Shown: positions 55,478-64,000 of the stretch, one piece after another | Layout of the letters: the number at the start of each line of letters is the position of its first letter | How positions within the stretch are numbered: the first letter of the stretch is position 1 | From: Leptospira sp. GIMC2001 | GTDB lineage: Bacteria; Spirochaetota; Leptospiria; Leptospirales; Leptospiraceae | Length of the DNA: 64,000 bases | Assembly: GCF_028462125.1 (NCBI RefSeq) | Contig: NZ_CP115468.1 | Span: 2,783,559 to 2,847,558, forward strand | Direction: 5' to 3' | Position numbers and translations under genes: made by a program | Notes under the pieces: model-generated | Seen by the model: only the letters and a program-made list of their open reading frames with translations | Databases searched by the model: none | Told to the model about the DNA's origin: nothing

Positions 55478-57175
55478 TTGAAAACACTTGCAAAAGCCTT
55501 CCTTTTAATCCTATTCATTTTATTTATTATCGTATCAACCCATTTTCTAATGTTGTATTTGGATGAACTCAGAGCAGACGAAAGAAAAACATATCTCGAC
55601 ATCAAAGCACGAGAAATTGTTCAATCAATGTCAACTCGAGAAAAAATTGGACAGATAATACATATTACCATTCCAGAAAAGACTCTAGACTCAACGGCAA
55701 GAAAAGAAATTTTATCTCTTCGTCCAGGTGGAATTATTTTATTCGGTAAGAATTTAGGATCATCCGAAGAAGTTACCGCTCTCAATCAATCTCTCCAGAA
55801 TCTTGCCAAATCGGAAAAAATGCCTCCATTATTGATTTCCACTGATCAAGAAGGAGGAAGAGTATTTCGTGCGCGAGATGGAGTCGCACAGTATCCCGGA
55901 GCGATGGCAGTCGGACAGACAAACAACGCAGAGTTAGGTTATGAAGTTGGATTTGTTACATCCTATGATCTAAACCAAATAGGAATCAATTTCTTGCTAG
56001 CTCCATCTCTTGATATAAACAACAATCCGAATAATCCAGTGATCAATACCCGAAGTTTTGGGTCTGATATCGATCGGGTAAATCTTGTTGCAGGTGCCTA
56101 TGAAAGAGGAGCAAGAAAAGGTGGCGCAATACCTGTTATCAAGCATTTTCCTGGCCATGGCGATACAGATGTTGATAGCCATCTTGGACTTCCCGTCATA
56201 CGTAAAACACTAGCAGAGTTAGAAGAATTAGAACTCATACCTTTTCAGAATTCGATACATTCAGGTGCACCTGTTGTAATGACTGCTCATATTTTGTTTC
56301 CTAATATTGATGATAAATATCCAGCCACTTTATCGAAAAAAATACTAACAGATATTTTACGAGAACGATTGGGGTTTGATGGAGTGATTATTACTGATGC
56401 GATGGAGATGCATGCCATTTCGAAGAACTACGATAAGGATCGACCAGGTGTAAAGGCTCTGCTTGCCGGTGTTGATATTCTGCTTCTAACTTCATGGGGA
56501 GATACGGCAACTTCCCTTTTTAATTCAATTCTCGATGCAGATAGCAAAGGAGAATTCACGGTCGATGGAAAGGATAGACTTGAAGAAGCCGTTTACAGAC
56601 AGATTCGATTGAAATTAGAGTATGGAATATACACTGATAACCATTTCACTCCTGAAATTGAAAATGAGAATCTCGCCAATTTTATGTTAGAGCAAAAAAA
56701 GAAAAGGGATGATGATTACAATCTGATCAAAAAAGATAAAGATCATGTCTTCAATCTTACAAAGAAAACGATTCGTTCTTATCCAAATCCATATCAAGCC
56801 GATCCAAATCTGACAGTTTCCAATACAAAGGCTTTTCTTACAATTGGAAAGAACCAATCTAATTGGAAGCAACGTCAAGGAAAGATTTTGCCAATGAAAT
56901 CACTTTCGAGTGAATTGAAAAAATCAGAAAGTAAATTTATTTTACTAGATGCAGTGTCGGAATCTGAACTAAAAGTGATAGATACACTTGCATCCAATTA
57001 TCCAGACAAACAATTTATTGTTCTGTTCCCAGCAAGCCCTTTTGTCGTTCTTCCCAAGCGAGATAATGTGAACATTTTGTTTTCTTTCTCACTCACTGAT
57101 GAATCATACAAAGCTTTGATTGAATGTATTTTCTCACAAGAAATGATCCCTAAGATGGATTTGGTTCTCAAATAA
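55478..57175 (+). CDS. Glycoside hydrolase family 3, NagZ-like beta-N-acetylhexosaminidase
   Basis: An exported GH3 enzyme, 565 residues. A hydrophobic N-terminal segment (about 5-27) anchors or exports it. 'LLISTDQEGGRVFRARDG', 'NFLLAPSLDINNNPNNP', 'KHFPGHGDTDVDSHLGLP' and the catalytic-nucleophile region 'GVIITDAMEMHAISKNY' (Asp) match NagZ; the KHFPGHGDT loop is diagnostic for hexosaminidases. Start is TTG 55478 with AGGAGA at a good distance. A C-terminal extension of about 170 residues is not part of the minimal NagZ. Probably removes N-acetylglucosamine from peptidoglycan fragments outside the cytoplasm. Confidence 0.9.
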   Translation: MKTLAKAFLLILFILFIIVSTHFLMLYLDELRADERKTYLDIKAREIVQSMSTREKIGQIIHITIPEKTLDSTARKEILSLRPGGIILFGKNLGSSEEVTALNQSLQNLAKSEKMPPLLISTDQEGGRVFRARDGVAQYPGAMAVGQTNNAELGYEVGFVTSYDLNQIGINFLLAPSLDINNNPNNPVINTRSFGSDIDRVNLVAGAYERGARKGGAIPVIKHFPGHGDTDVDSHLGLPVIRKTLAELEELELIPFQNSIHSGAPVVMTAHILFPNIDDKYPATLSKKILTDILRERLGFDGVIITDAMEMHAISKNYDKDRPGVKALLAGVDILLLTSWGDTATSLFNSILDADSKGEFTVDGKDRLEEAVYRQIRLKLEYGIYTDNHFTPEIENENLANFMLEQKKKRDDDYNLIKKDKDHVFNLTKKTIRSYPNPYQADPNLTVSNTKAFLTIGKNQSNWKQRQGKILPMKSLSSELKKSESKFILLDAVSESELKVIDTLASNYPDKQFIVLFPASPFVVLPKRDNVNILFSFSLTDESYKALIECIFSQEMIPKMDLVLK

Positions 57176-57207
57176 AAGTCAAACCTGATATATAGAGTCT
57201 AATTGGT

Positions 57208-57993
57208 ATGGGTTTCTTCTCAATTTTCAAAGACTTCTCGATTGGAGATCTAGGTGACTGGAATCCTCAAGACAGTCTTGTCAGAGAAGATTCCTACGAT
57301 CCAAACACTCTTTTTCAAACCCTAATAGAAGATAAAGTATGGCAACTTATGGATTGGTCCGGTATCTTTGTTGCTCTAGAAAAGAAAGGCTATGCTGATG
57401 GGAAGCTGGTTCTAGAATTTTCTGAACCAACAAACCAAATCATACAAGTTTTCTGGAAGGAAGAAAATCTCATTACAATTCGTATGCATGTAAGAGAATT
57501 TGATTTCACAACCTATGGTAAAAAAATAAAAGAAAATGTATTATCAGTGGATTGGATACAAACTAGACATCCATGCAAAATAAAATCCGAGAATCAACTC
57601 TATCCCGGACAAGATGTTCCAGGTCTCGGCCTCTTTGAAGAAATTGTAAATTTTATTGGTTATATCACTTTATCTATTCGTGTAAAAGCAGCATGGAATC
57701 GTCCTGAATTCTTTCATGATGCAGTTCTCTTTCACAAAAAATTTCGCTTTCCAGATCCAAAAATGGAAGCCAAATACCGATGTCTAATTCGTGATCTTAA
57801 ATATCTGGGAATGCTCGGACTTTCTACTGCCATTCATTCACATAAAATCAAAAACGGAAAAGGTGATATCTACAAATGGAATGCACCTGAGATGATCCAT
57901 ATCCAAGATACTGCCCTACAAGATTTGATTTTTAACCATCACTACCATGCGGAAGTAGAACGCTGTATGCGAAAATATCGCTTCTCTATTTAA
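57208..57993 (+). CDS. Hypothetical cytoplasmic protein
   Basis: A 261-residue protein with no signal peptide or membrane segment. I do not recognise a family. Aromatic and acidic residues dominate the first 60 ('WQLMDWSGIFVALEKKGYAD'), a mixed alpha/beta region follows, and the last 100 residues are helical with 'EAKYRCLIRDLKYLGMLGLS' and a basic 'CMRKYRFSI' end. It starts 32 bases after the GH3 stop on the same strand and may be its operon partner. Codon use looks like its neighbours, so it is a real gene. Confidence 0.7.
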   Translation: MGFFSIFKDFSIGDLGDWNPQDSLVREDSYDPNTLFQTLIEDKVWQLMDWSGIFVALEKKGYADGKLVLEFSEPTNQIIQVFWKEENLITIRMHVREFDFTTYGKKIKENVLSVDWIQTRHPCKIKSENQLYPGQDVPGLGLFEEIVNFIGYITLSIRVKAAWNRPEFFHDAVLFHKKFRFPDPKMEAKYRCLIRDLKYLGMLGLSTAIHSHKIKNGKGDIYKWNAPEMIHIQDTALQDLIFNHHYHAEVERCMRKYRFSI

Positions 57994-58023
57994 ACTTCAA
58001 TGCATGAATTATTTAACGAATGA

Positions 58024-58042
58024 ATTCATTCATTCATTCATT
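58024..58042. repeat. ATTC microsatellite (4.75 copies)
   Basis: Tetranucleotide repeats lie at the junction between the hypothetical gene and the leftward Hpt gene, overlapping the stop codon of the latter. Changing the copy number would mostly alter sequence after the stop. Confidence 0.9.
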
Positions 58043-58370
58043 TTAATAAATGATCAATCTGTTGAATAGAATCATTCATCCCTTCAAAATCAGAATTCAA
58101 TATTTCTTTTCTATCTAGAATATTCTTGATTATCATCTCAAAATTTCTAGCCCAATCTCCAATTTCCGGAAATCCAAAGGACGACCCTGATCCTGCAAGG
58201 TTGTGAATATGAGTATAGATCTCTTGCAAAAGATCTGCATTATGTGAATCAATATTTCTATATTCTAATATTTGATCATACAGCTTTCGGATTTCTGCCA
58301 TTTTATCGGGCAATGCTTTCGCATAATCCTCTTTCATTTTTTGGAATTTAGCTAATGTTGACGGTTTCAT
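58038..58370 (-). CDS. Histidine phosphotransfer (Hpt) domain protein
   Basis: A 110-residue single-domain Hpt protein. The phosphoryl-accepting His is in 'YTHIHNLAGSGSSFGFPEIG' (H-x-L-x-G-x-x-x-x-F/G pattern), followed by 'WARNFEMIIKN', typical of Hpt helices. ATG 58370 begins 7 bases after the stop of the response regulator, so it is preferred over ATG 58415, which would overlap that gene by 38 bases. Downstream of a response regulator and a hybrid-free histidine kinase, it can shuttle phosphate in a multi-step relay. Confidence 0.85.
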   Translation of the reverse strand: MKPSTLAKFQKMKEDYAKALPDKMAEIRKLYDQILEYRNIDSHNADLLQEIYTHIHNLAGSGSSFGFPEIGDWARNFEMIIKNILDRKEILNSDFEGMNDSIQQIDHLLK

Positions 58371-58377
58371 TGCTTTA

Positions 58378-58785
58378 TTATTTTTTGTTCCAAATTTCTT
58401 CAATCTCAGATGCAAGCTTCATAGGATCAAAAGGTTTCGTGATAACTGCTATGGCACCTAGATTTAAAAAATGTTGTATTTCATTTGATTGAACTTTTGC
58501 AGTGATAAAAATGACCGGAGTATTTGCGAATTCCTTTAGCGTTCGAATTCTTTCTAACGTCGTTGGTCCGTCCATTTCTGGCATCATCACATCCAATAGA
58601 ATTAGATCAGGTACAAATTGTTCGATTGACTCCAAAGCTTCCTTTCCAGAAGAGCATACTTTCAATTCGTAACCACCTACATCTTCGAGAGCCATTGATC
58701 CGATCATTTGGATATCTAAATCATCTTCAACATATAAGATTTTTGTTAATTTTTCAACTGGCATAGTATTTAAGTATCCTTTCAT
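58378..58785 (-). CDS. Single-domain response regulator
   Basis: A 135-residue REC protein. The acidic pocket is 'YVEDDLD', the phosphorylated Asp lies in 'LILLDVMMPEMDGPTTL' (about 66), and 'VIFITAK' (Thr) with 'VITKPFDPMKL' (Lys) complete the site. There is no output domain, so it acts as a relay intermediate or protein-interaction switch. The frame begins MKGYLNTMPVEK; ATG 58764 is an equally good start. Between the kinase and the Hpt gene, 16 bases after the kinase stop. Confidence 0.9.
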   Translation of the reverse strand: MKGYLNTMPVEKLTKILYVEDDLDIQMIGSMALEDVGGYELKVCSSGKEALESIEQFVPDLILLDVMMPEMDGPTTLERIRTLKEFANTPVIFITAKVQSNEIQHFLNLGAIAVITKPFDPMKLASEIEEIWNKK

Positions 58786-58801
58786 GATATTGCAATGTAT
58801 T

Positions 58802-60478
58802 TCACTTAGTTTCTATTGGTAGTTCAATTCTAAAAATTGAACCGCATTCTTCTCTTGGAATATAGCTCAGATTACCACCCATAGCATCAATCATAGTTTT
58901 GCTAATGCTAAGACCTAGCCCGGTTCCATCGGTTTTTCTTGTGTTGGATGCATCGATCTGCGAGAAACGTTGAAATAGTTTATTGCGAAAATTCTCAGGA
59001 ATTCCAGAACCCTCATCGATCACTGAGATCAATAGTCGGCTCACCCTCTTCTCTAAGCGCAGAGTTACAGTACTTCCGGCTGGAGAGAATTTGCATGCAT
59101 TGGATAATAGGTTTGTGATCACTTGATTGATCCGTTTTTCGTCGATAAATATATGAATATCTTCGGTTAATAGATTTTCGTATTGGATTTTCACATCGAA
59201 TCTATTAGCATAAGGATTGATAGATTCTATATTTATAGAAAGTATTTCAGAAATCGATTTTGGCTCGCAATGAAAATCCATTCTACCTGATTCCAATTTT
59301 TCAAAATCCAAAATATCGTTTATCAAGGAAAGCAGCCGATCAGAGTTCTTTTTTGCGACGTTTATAAGGTTTTGAACTTTGGATGGCAATTCACCAGCAA
59401 CTCCACCAATCAATAATCCTAAAGCACCGTTGATAGATGTTAGTGGAGTTCTGAGTTCATGACTGACTGTTGAGATAAATTCGGCTTTCATAATTTCAAT
59501 TTTTCTCTGCTCGGTGATGTCCTTAGCTATTCCAAGATAGCCAGTTGATGTTCCTTCTGAGTCTCTAAGGCAAGAAATTGATAAATTAACAGGAATTCTA
59601 TTTCCATTTTTGCATATATAACTCCAATTCCTTTCCTCAGCAAAACCCATTTCCGCTCTCAATGTGAAGGTTCGAAGACCAGGCTCAATATCTGTACCAA
59701 ATTCTTTATTGAGTTGATCCGTTACCTGAGTGACTTCATTGATGTCATGAAAAAGCATTGGAGTCTGTAGCCCAACCATTTCTGATCTTTTATAACCTAA
59801 CATTTTCTCTGCTCCACGATTGAAGTCTAATATGATTCCATCCAATCCGATTGTAATCAATGAATATTCAGTGCTATCGAATATTGCTGATTTTAGATCT
59901 AATAGTGAAGCAATCGCTCGAGAATTTTTTTCTTCTTCTACTATGGATTTTTTTAAAGTTTTTTGAATACGGCTCAACTCCTTTACCTTTTTTCGCAATT
60001 CCAATTGTGCCATTACTTGACGAGCGAGACCAAGCATTGAATCAATCTGATCCTTATTTATATTGTTTGGTTTGTGGTCGATCAAACAAAGTGAACCCAA
60101 TGCATTGCCTTTGGGTGTAATCAAAGGAAATCCAGCATAAAATCTTACAAAAGGATCGCCCGTGACGATTGGATTGTCCGAGAAGCGCTCGTCTAACAAT
60201 GAATTTGGTACGATCAATGGTTCGTTTGGCTTGAGAATGGAATGCGCACAAAATGAAACATCTCTCGATGTCTCGGTTGCATCTAAACCGTAATGCGATT
60301 TGAACCATTGACGATCCTTATCAACCAGTGATACCAGACATATTGGCATACCTGTTAGTTTAGTTGCAATTTCTGTAATATCATCGAACTCTTGTTCAGG
60401 TTTACTATCTAAGATATCATAATCCAATAGCTCCTGCAATCTTTCCGATTCGTTGCCTGGAATTTCTGGTATTTTCAT
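58802..60478 (-). CDS. GAF-PAS sensor histidine kinase
   Basis: A 558-residue soluble kinase. A GAF domain at about 22-165 opens with 'DDITEIATKLTGMPICLVSL'; a PAS domain at about 200-320 includes 'GLDGIILDFNRGAEKMLGYK' and the PAC segment 'GTSTGYLGIAKDITEQRKIE'. HisKA has the phosphorylated His in 'FISTVSHELRTPLTSINGAL' (about 337), and the ATPase domain has 'NLLSNACKFSPAG', 'DEGSGIPENF' and 'TGLGLSISKTMIDAMGG'. No receiver or transmembrane region, so the input is cytoplasmic. It sits in a leftward cluster with a REC-STAS protein, a REC protein and an Hpt protein. Confidence 0.93.
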   Translation of the reverse strand: MKIPEIPGNESERLQELLDYDILDSKPEQEFDDITEIATKLTGMPICLVSLVDKDRQWFKSHYGLDATETSRDVSFCAHSILKPNEPLIVPNSLLDERFSDNPIVTGDPFVRFYAGFPLITPKGNALGSLCLIDHKPNNINKDQIDSMLGLARQVMAQLELRKKVKELSRIQKTLKKSIVEEEKNSRAIASLLDLKSAIFDSTEYSLITIGLDGIILDFNRGAEKMLGYKRSEMVGLQTPMLFHDINEVTQVTDQLNKEFGTDIEPGLRTFTLRAEMGFAEERNWSYICKNGNRIPVNLSISCLRDSEGTSTGYLGIAKDITEQRKIEIMKAEFISTVSHELRTPLTSINGALGLLIGGVAGELPSKVQNLINVAKKNSDRLLSLINDILDFEKLESGRMDFHCEPKSISEILSINIESINPYANRFDVKIQYENLLTEDIHIFIDEKRINQVITNLLSNACKFSPAGSTVTLRLEKRVSRLLISVIDEGSGIPENFRNKLFQRFSQIDASNTRKTDGTGLGLSISKTMIDAMGGNLSYIPREECGSIFRIELPIETK

Positions 60479-60506
60479 AAATGTTTACACAATGCAATGA
60501 ATTCCA

Positions 60507-61256
60507 TCATTGATTTGACGATCTTTGTTGAATGAATTGAATCGCATCTTCTTCGATTATGAAGAGCTGTTTTTCTACATCCCGAACCATCGGAAGCAAA
60601 GCGCTATAATTTCTACCACCAATCATCACAGGAATTCTTGGCTCGATTATTTTTAGAAGAGTTTCTATCACTCGAATCTGATCCTTATCTATGAATGGGA
60701 TACTTTTAAAATTCAGTATAATGGTATCTTGTTTGCTTTGGAGTTGAAATAATTTGGAATAGAAATTTTTGAATTGAGTGATTGAATGATCACGAAGATT
60801 GCCAATGAATGTGAATATCACGTATCCAATGGATCGATCCATCTGCACAAGACTCACTCCAGATTTTTTTTCATGTTCTTGTTGGATAGAAAGACCACGC
60901 CATAACATGCTGATTTTTGCAATGAGTTTGTCTAGTTGAAATGGTTTAGCAATATAATCTGATATTCCAAGTCTTGCACATTCAAGCAAAGTATCCTTAT
61001 CTCGCTTTACCGTTAGCATAATTACAGAAACTCGCCTCATCATTGCATCAGCTCGAATCAGCTTAAGGACATTTACACCATTGATTCCCGGTAAATTTAT
61101 ATCAAGAATGACAATATCATAGAAATATTTTTTTAATAAAGAGAGTCCTTCTTCACCAGTTGAGACAATAGTTGGATGAAGATCTAAATCTTCCACTGCG
61201 AGCTTCACAATACTCTGCATATTTGGATCGTCCTCAATAATTAATATCTCACCCAT
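60507..61256 (-). CDS. Response regulator with C-terminal STAS-like domain
   Basis: A 249-residue protein. REC occupies residues 1-120: 'LIIEDDPNMQ', Asp in 'IVILDINLPGINGVNVL' (about 52), 'SVIMLTVKRD' (Thr) and 'DYIAKPFQLDKL' (Lys). After a linker, residues about 140-245 follow the STAS strand-helix pattern: 'GYVIFTFIGNLRDHSITQFK', 'DTIILNFKSIPFIDKDQIRV' and 'PRIPVMIGGRNYSALLPMVR'. STAS domains of anti-anti-sigma proteins carry a regulated Ser/Thr at the start of helix 2; here that spot reads 'FIDKDQ', so phosphorylation there is unlikely. This may couple the relay to a partner switch. First gene of the cluster. Confidence 0.8.
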   Translation of the reverse strand: MGEILIIEDDPNMQSIVKLAVEDLDLHPTIVSTGEEGLSLLKKYFYDIVILDINLPGINGVNVLKLIRADAMMRRVSVIMLTVKRDKDTLLECARLGISDYIAKPFQLDKLIAKISMLWRGLSIQQEHEKKSGVSLVQMDRSIGYVIFTFIGNLRDHSITQFKNFYSKLFQLQSKQDTIILNFKSIPFIDKDQIRVIETLLKIIEPRIPVMIGGRNYSALLPMVRDVEKQLFIIEEDAIQFIQQRSSNQ

Positions 61257-61362
61257 AAATTGCTTCCTGATCTCGAACTTAATAAACAGTTATAACATGA
61301 TTTCAAATGTTGGCTAGATTTTTTTTGATTTACTTTACCTAGATTCTTTTCATAATTAGGGC

Positions 61363-62166
61363 ATGAGTACAACATTCAAAGATAAAGTAGTCTGGATCAC
61401 TGGTGCGTCTTCTGGTATTGGTGAGGCATTGGTTTTTGCATTTGCCGAAGAAGGAGCCAAGGTCATTCTATCTTCGCGCAAAAAAGAGGATCTGATTCGA
61501 GTTCAGAAAGAATCTAACCTTGATGATTCACGATCTTTGATTTTGCCTTTGGATTTGGAAAAGAATTCTTCATTCGATAAAGAAGCGGCAACCGCAATTA
61601 AGAAGATTGGTGTCATAGATATAATTATCCACAATGGTGGAATCAGCCAAAGGTCCCTTGTCGCAGACACCAAGCTCGAAGTCTATCGTCGCTTGAACGA
61701 GGTCAACTATATGGGGGCAGTTTCTCTCACACTATCCACCCTTCCCCATTTTCTTAAGCAAGGACACGGGCTGTATGTTGTTGTTACAAGTATTGTTGGC
61801 AAAATTGGAACCCCACTTCGATCTGGATACAGCGCATCCAAGCATGCATTGCATGGATTTTTCGATTCTTTGCGTGCAGAGTGTTCTGATTCAGGACTTT
61901 CTGTACTCATGGTATGCCCAGGATTTATAAAAACCAAAGTTTCTATCAATGCCTTAGTTGGATCCGGCAAAAACCAAGGCAAGATGGACGATGCACAAGC
62001 TAAAGGAATGGATCCAAGAGAATGCGCCAAGCAAATCCTCGACGGAATTCGATCCAAAAAAGAGGAAATCATGGTTTCTGGGATTCGGGAAAAGGCTGCA
62101 GTCTATGCGAAGAGATTTTTCCCAGGAATTCTCTCCAAGATGATCAAAAATGCTAAAGTGACATAA
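61363..62166 (+). CDS. Short-chain dehydrogenase/reductase
   Basis: A classical SDR, 267 residues. Cofactor motif 'WITGASSGIGEALVFAFA' (TGxxxGIG, about 10), 'IDIIIHNGGISQRS' (NNAG-like), catalytic Ser in 'VVVTSIVGKIGTP' and 'SGYSASKHALHGFFDSL' (YxxxK, about 157-161) are all present. The C-terminus resembles DHRS7-like enzymes. Substrate unknown. It lies 89 bases before fliF on the same strand with no obvious link to flagella. Confidence 0.93.
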   Translation: MSTTFKDKVVWITGASSGIGEALVFAFAEEGAKVILSSRKKEDLIRVQKESNLDDSRSLILPLDLEKNSSFDKEAATAIKKIGVIDIIIHNGGISQRSLVADTKLEVYRRLNEVNYMGAVSLTLSTLPHFLKQGHGLYVVVTSIVGKIGTPLRSGYSASKHALHGFFDSLRAECSDSGLSVLMVCPGFIKTKVSINALVGSGKNQGKMDDAQAKGMDPRECAKQILDGIRSKKEEIMVSGIREKAAVYAKRFFPGILSKMIKNAKVT

Positions 62167-62254
62167 CTTTTTTTCCGACAGCAAATAAAAATACTTGTAC
62201 AAAAACAGGATAAAACCGAAATAAGAGACATAACTTTTTCGGAGAGGCGGAACT

Positions 62255-63955
62255 ATGCCTGAATTTCTACAAAAAATCCTAGACCAAGCAAAGGAACTAT
62301 TCCAAAAGCTGGATACAACTAAGAAAGCTATCTTAGGTGGTGTAGTTGCTGTCGTCATCATTGCTGTAGTTGTCCTTGCAAATGTCAGCTCACAGAGAAA
62401 CCGAATCACTCTTTTTAAAGACTTAGCTGCAAAAGATTTCTCCGAAGTAACAAAAAAGTTGGATGCTCTCGGCTATTCCTATTCGAGTAGCGACACAAGT
62501 ATGATCTCTGTTGATCCTGATCAGAGACAAGAGATCATCACCAAACTTGCTCAAGAGAATTTGATTCCTGCCGGAGTTCAAGGCTGGGAACTTTTCGACG
62601 TTGAGAAATTCACCGAGACACAATTCGATAAAGATATAAAAAAATTCCGAGCGCTCAAAGGGGCAATCGAGAAATCACTCATGACTCTCAGGCCTATCGA
62701 GAAAGCTTTTGTGAACATTGCCATACCGGAAGCAGAACTTTTTGAATCTACTTCAAGCCCTGTAAAAGCATCTGTAATCATTCATCTCATTCCTGGAGTG
62801 GACAGTCTGTCCAAAAAAGAAATCAAAGGTATTGTGAATTTGGTTTCTCGTGCTGTGCCAAAATTGTTACCAGAAAATGTTAGCGTTGCAAATGCAGATG
62901 GAAGAATCATCAGTGATTTCGAAGAAGATCTAGAAACCGAACGATTGGAACTCAGAATTGTTCAAGAAAAATTAAGAATTGAAGAAGAACAACGAATCAA
63001 GCGCTTAATCGATATTCGTAATACTCTAAGATGGTTTCTTGGCGGAGAAGATAGAGTTGATATTACAAGATTCGAATATTTACTCAATTGGGATAAAGAA
63101 CAATTCACCGAAAACGAAGTCTCTCCTGTAGTTGCTATCCCAGATAACCCTGATACTCCTTATTCAGAACTTGAACTCGTTGATGGATATTCACTAAAAG
63201 TATCATCTAAGGAAACCTCCGAATCGTTTAAAGGAAAAGGGTTCACTCCAGATGGACCAGCTGGTACAGAGCCAAATGTTCCACCAGGCTATAAAGATGT
63301 TGATTATCAAAAAGCTGAATACACCAAGGGTGAGAACATCAACAACTATGAATTCAATAAAAAAGTAAAAGAAGTCAAGAAACAACCTTGGAAGATCGAA
63401 AAACTCTCGTTATCCGTTGTAGTTGATGGACAATGGGAACGAAAAGAACGTGAAGATGGGCTAGGATACGAAAGAAAATATTTACCAGTATCAGACGATG
63501 ATATGCGATTGGTTCGAAAAAACCTAGAAGCTGCTATTGGTTTCAATCGAGCTCGTGGTGATCAGATCTCAGTTATCACAATTCCGAAAGACAGATCCGA
63601 ACAATTCCGTCTAGAAGACGAAGAGTTTGCAAGACAACGCGCAATACGACAGATGATCATTGCGTCTCTCATCATTCTTATTATCTTAATTATTGCGATT
63701 CTAATCTACAGAGCGATCAAGAAAGAAATTGCGAGAAGAAGAAGATTGCGTGAAGAAGAACTTGCTGCTCAACAACAAATGATGCGTGAAGCAGCCCTTC
63801 GAGTAATGGATGAAGGGGGAGCTGAAGTCGAGCTCTCTCTTGATGAGAAGTTAAGGCGTGAATTGCTAGAGAATGCGATCAACCTTGCGAAAGAGAAGCC
63901 AGAAGATGTTGCACAGCTTCTACGCACTTGGCTCTCGGAGGAAGAGGCTAACTAG
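62255..63955 (+). CDS. fliF: Flagellar MS-ring protein FliF
   Basis: The MS-ring subunit of the flagellar basal body, 566 residues. Membrane helices are at about 28-48 ('[20 protein letters not shown]') and 468-488. The periplasmic ring-building motifs include '[20 protein letters not shown]' and '[20 protein letters not shown]' plus '[12 protein letters not shown]'. The cytoplasmic C-terminal tail ends '[20 protein letters not shown]', the segment that binds FliG. Its stop TAG overlaps the GTG of the next frame (TAGTG). In spirochaetes the flagella are periplasmic; FliF anchors the export gate and rotor. Confidence 0.95.
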   Translation: MPEFLQKILDQAKELFQKLDTTKKAILGGVVAVVIIAVVVLANVSSQRNRITLFKDLAAKDFSEVTKKLDALGYSYSSSDTSMISVDPDQRQEIITKLAQENLIPAGVQGWELFDVEKFTETQFDKDIKKFRALKGAIEKSLMTLRPIEKAFVNIAIPEAELFESTSSPVKASVIIHLIPGVDSLSKKEIKGIVNLVSRAVPKLLPENVSVANADGRIISDFEEDLETERLELRIVQEKLRIEEEQRIKRLIDIRNTLRWFLGGEDRVDITRFEYLLNWDKEQFTENEVSPVVAIPDNPDTPYSELELVDGYSLKVSSKETSESFKGKGFTPDGPAGTEPNVPPGYKDVDYQKAEYTKGENINNYEFNKKVKEVKKQPWKIEKLSLSVVVDGQWERKEREDGLGYERKYLPVSDDDMRLVRKNLEAAIGFNRARGDQISVITIPKDRSEQFRLEDEEFARQRAIRQMIIASLIILIILIIAILIYRAIKKEIARRRRLREEELAAQQQMMREAALRVMDEGGAEVELSLDEKLRRELLENAINLAKEKPEDVAQLLRTWLSEEEAN

Positions 63956-64000
63956 TGAACACAGCGATTGGTCACAATAAAGCTGCTCTCATCTATAGAA
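63955..64000 (+). CDS. fliG: Probable FliG N-terminus, cut by window end
   Basis: Fifteen codons of a frame starting GTG at 63955, giving MNTAIGHNKAALIYR. It overlaps the fliF stop by one base, with AGG seven bases before it. 'KAALIY' fits the start of the FliG N-terminal domain and fliF-fliG is the conserved order, but 15 residues are too few to prove the assignment. Confidence 0.5.
   Translation, partial: MNTAIGHNKAALIYR

Noticed and set aside
58024..58042. ATTC repeat as a phase-variation switch of the Hpt gene
   Set aside because: The repeats lie at or beyond the stop codon, so copy-number changes would not alter the reading frame of the protein.
61954..62409. 151-codon open frame on the minus strand across the SDR/fliF junction
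   Set aside because: It spans the end of the SDR gene, the promoter gap and the start of fliF on the opposite strand, with no domain; a shadow frame.

Overview
The window looks like a chromosomal segment of a Leptospira-type spirochaete. It is AT-rich (by eye, mid to high 30s % GC), rich in lipoproteins with spirochaetal-style lipoboxes (Cys after Asn, Gln or His), encodes a caa3 oxidase with haem A synthesis genes, carries large class III cyclases and 6-TM chemoreceptors, and ends in the start of a flagellar fliF-fliG operon. No rRNA, phage, insertion sequence or CRISPR array was found, and genus-level assignment is inference from gene content.

Layout. 0.2-4.2 kb: secreted set of a HYDIN-like lipoprotein, a subtilase and a free-standing subtilase-propeptide-like protein. 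4.2-4.85 kb: hairpin-rich intergenic block. 4.9-9.4 kb: acyl-CoA dehydrogenase and 2,4-dienoyl-CoA reductase-like enzyme, divergent from a TetR regulator with two identical operators between them. 9.4-15.1 kb: leftward lipoprotein operon with two mosaic paralogues behind an SbsA-like Ig protein. 15.3-19.9 kb: small HTH regulator, EAL phosphodiesterase, M23 peptidase, HAD hydrolase, XRE-cupin regulator and PrmA. 20-22.3 kb: secreted proteins, including a seven-repeat propeller-like lipoprotein. 22.4-29.1 kb: caa3 cytochrome oxidase operon (50-residue small protein, SCO, CtaC, D, E, F) divergent from ctaA-ctaB. 29.2-32.3 kb: DUF1538 membrane protein coupled to a three-domain PII-like protein. 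32.4-37.5 kb: NhaA, amino acid permease, TatA, TatC and a HAMP protein. 37.6-40.9 kb: tig-clpP-clpX behind tRNA-Gly(GCC). 41-48.6 kb: SGNH esterase, secreted repeat protein, and two paralogous chemoreceptors flanking a YfhO-like membrane protein. 49-55.3 kb: acyl-CoA synthetase, membrane AraC regulator, 7TM adenylate cyclase and a CarF/TMEM189-type plasmanylethanolamine desaturase. 55.5-61.3 kb: GH3 hexosaminidase, an unknown protein and a phosphorelay cluster (REC-STAS, GAF-PAS kinase, REC, Hpt). 61.4-64 kb: SDR oxidoreductase, FliF and the first codons of a probable FliG.

The parts fit an aerobic, motile, fatty-acid-using bacterium: beta-oxidation enzymes under TetR control feed a haem A/copper oxidase, and chemoreceptors, phosphorelay proteins, EAL and cyclase proteins serve signalling. 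The most unusual items are the DUF1538-triple-PII pair, the separate propeptide-like inhibitor beside the protease, the mosaic lipoprotein duplication, the signal-less SbsA protein under a consensus promoter, the small cox-operon protein, and the CarF homologue.
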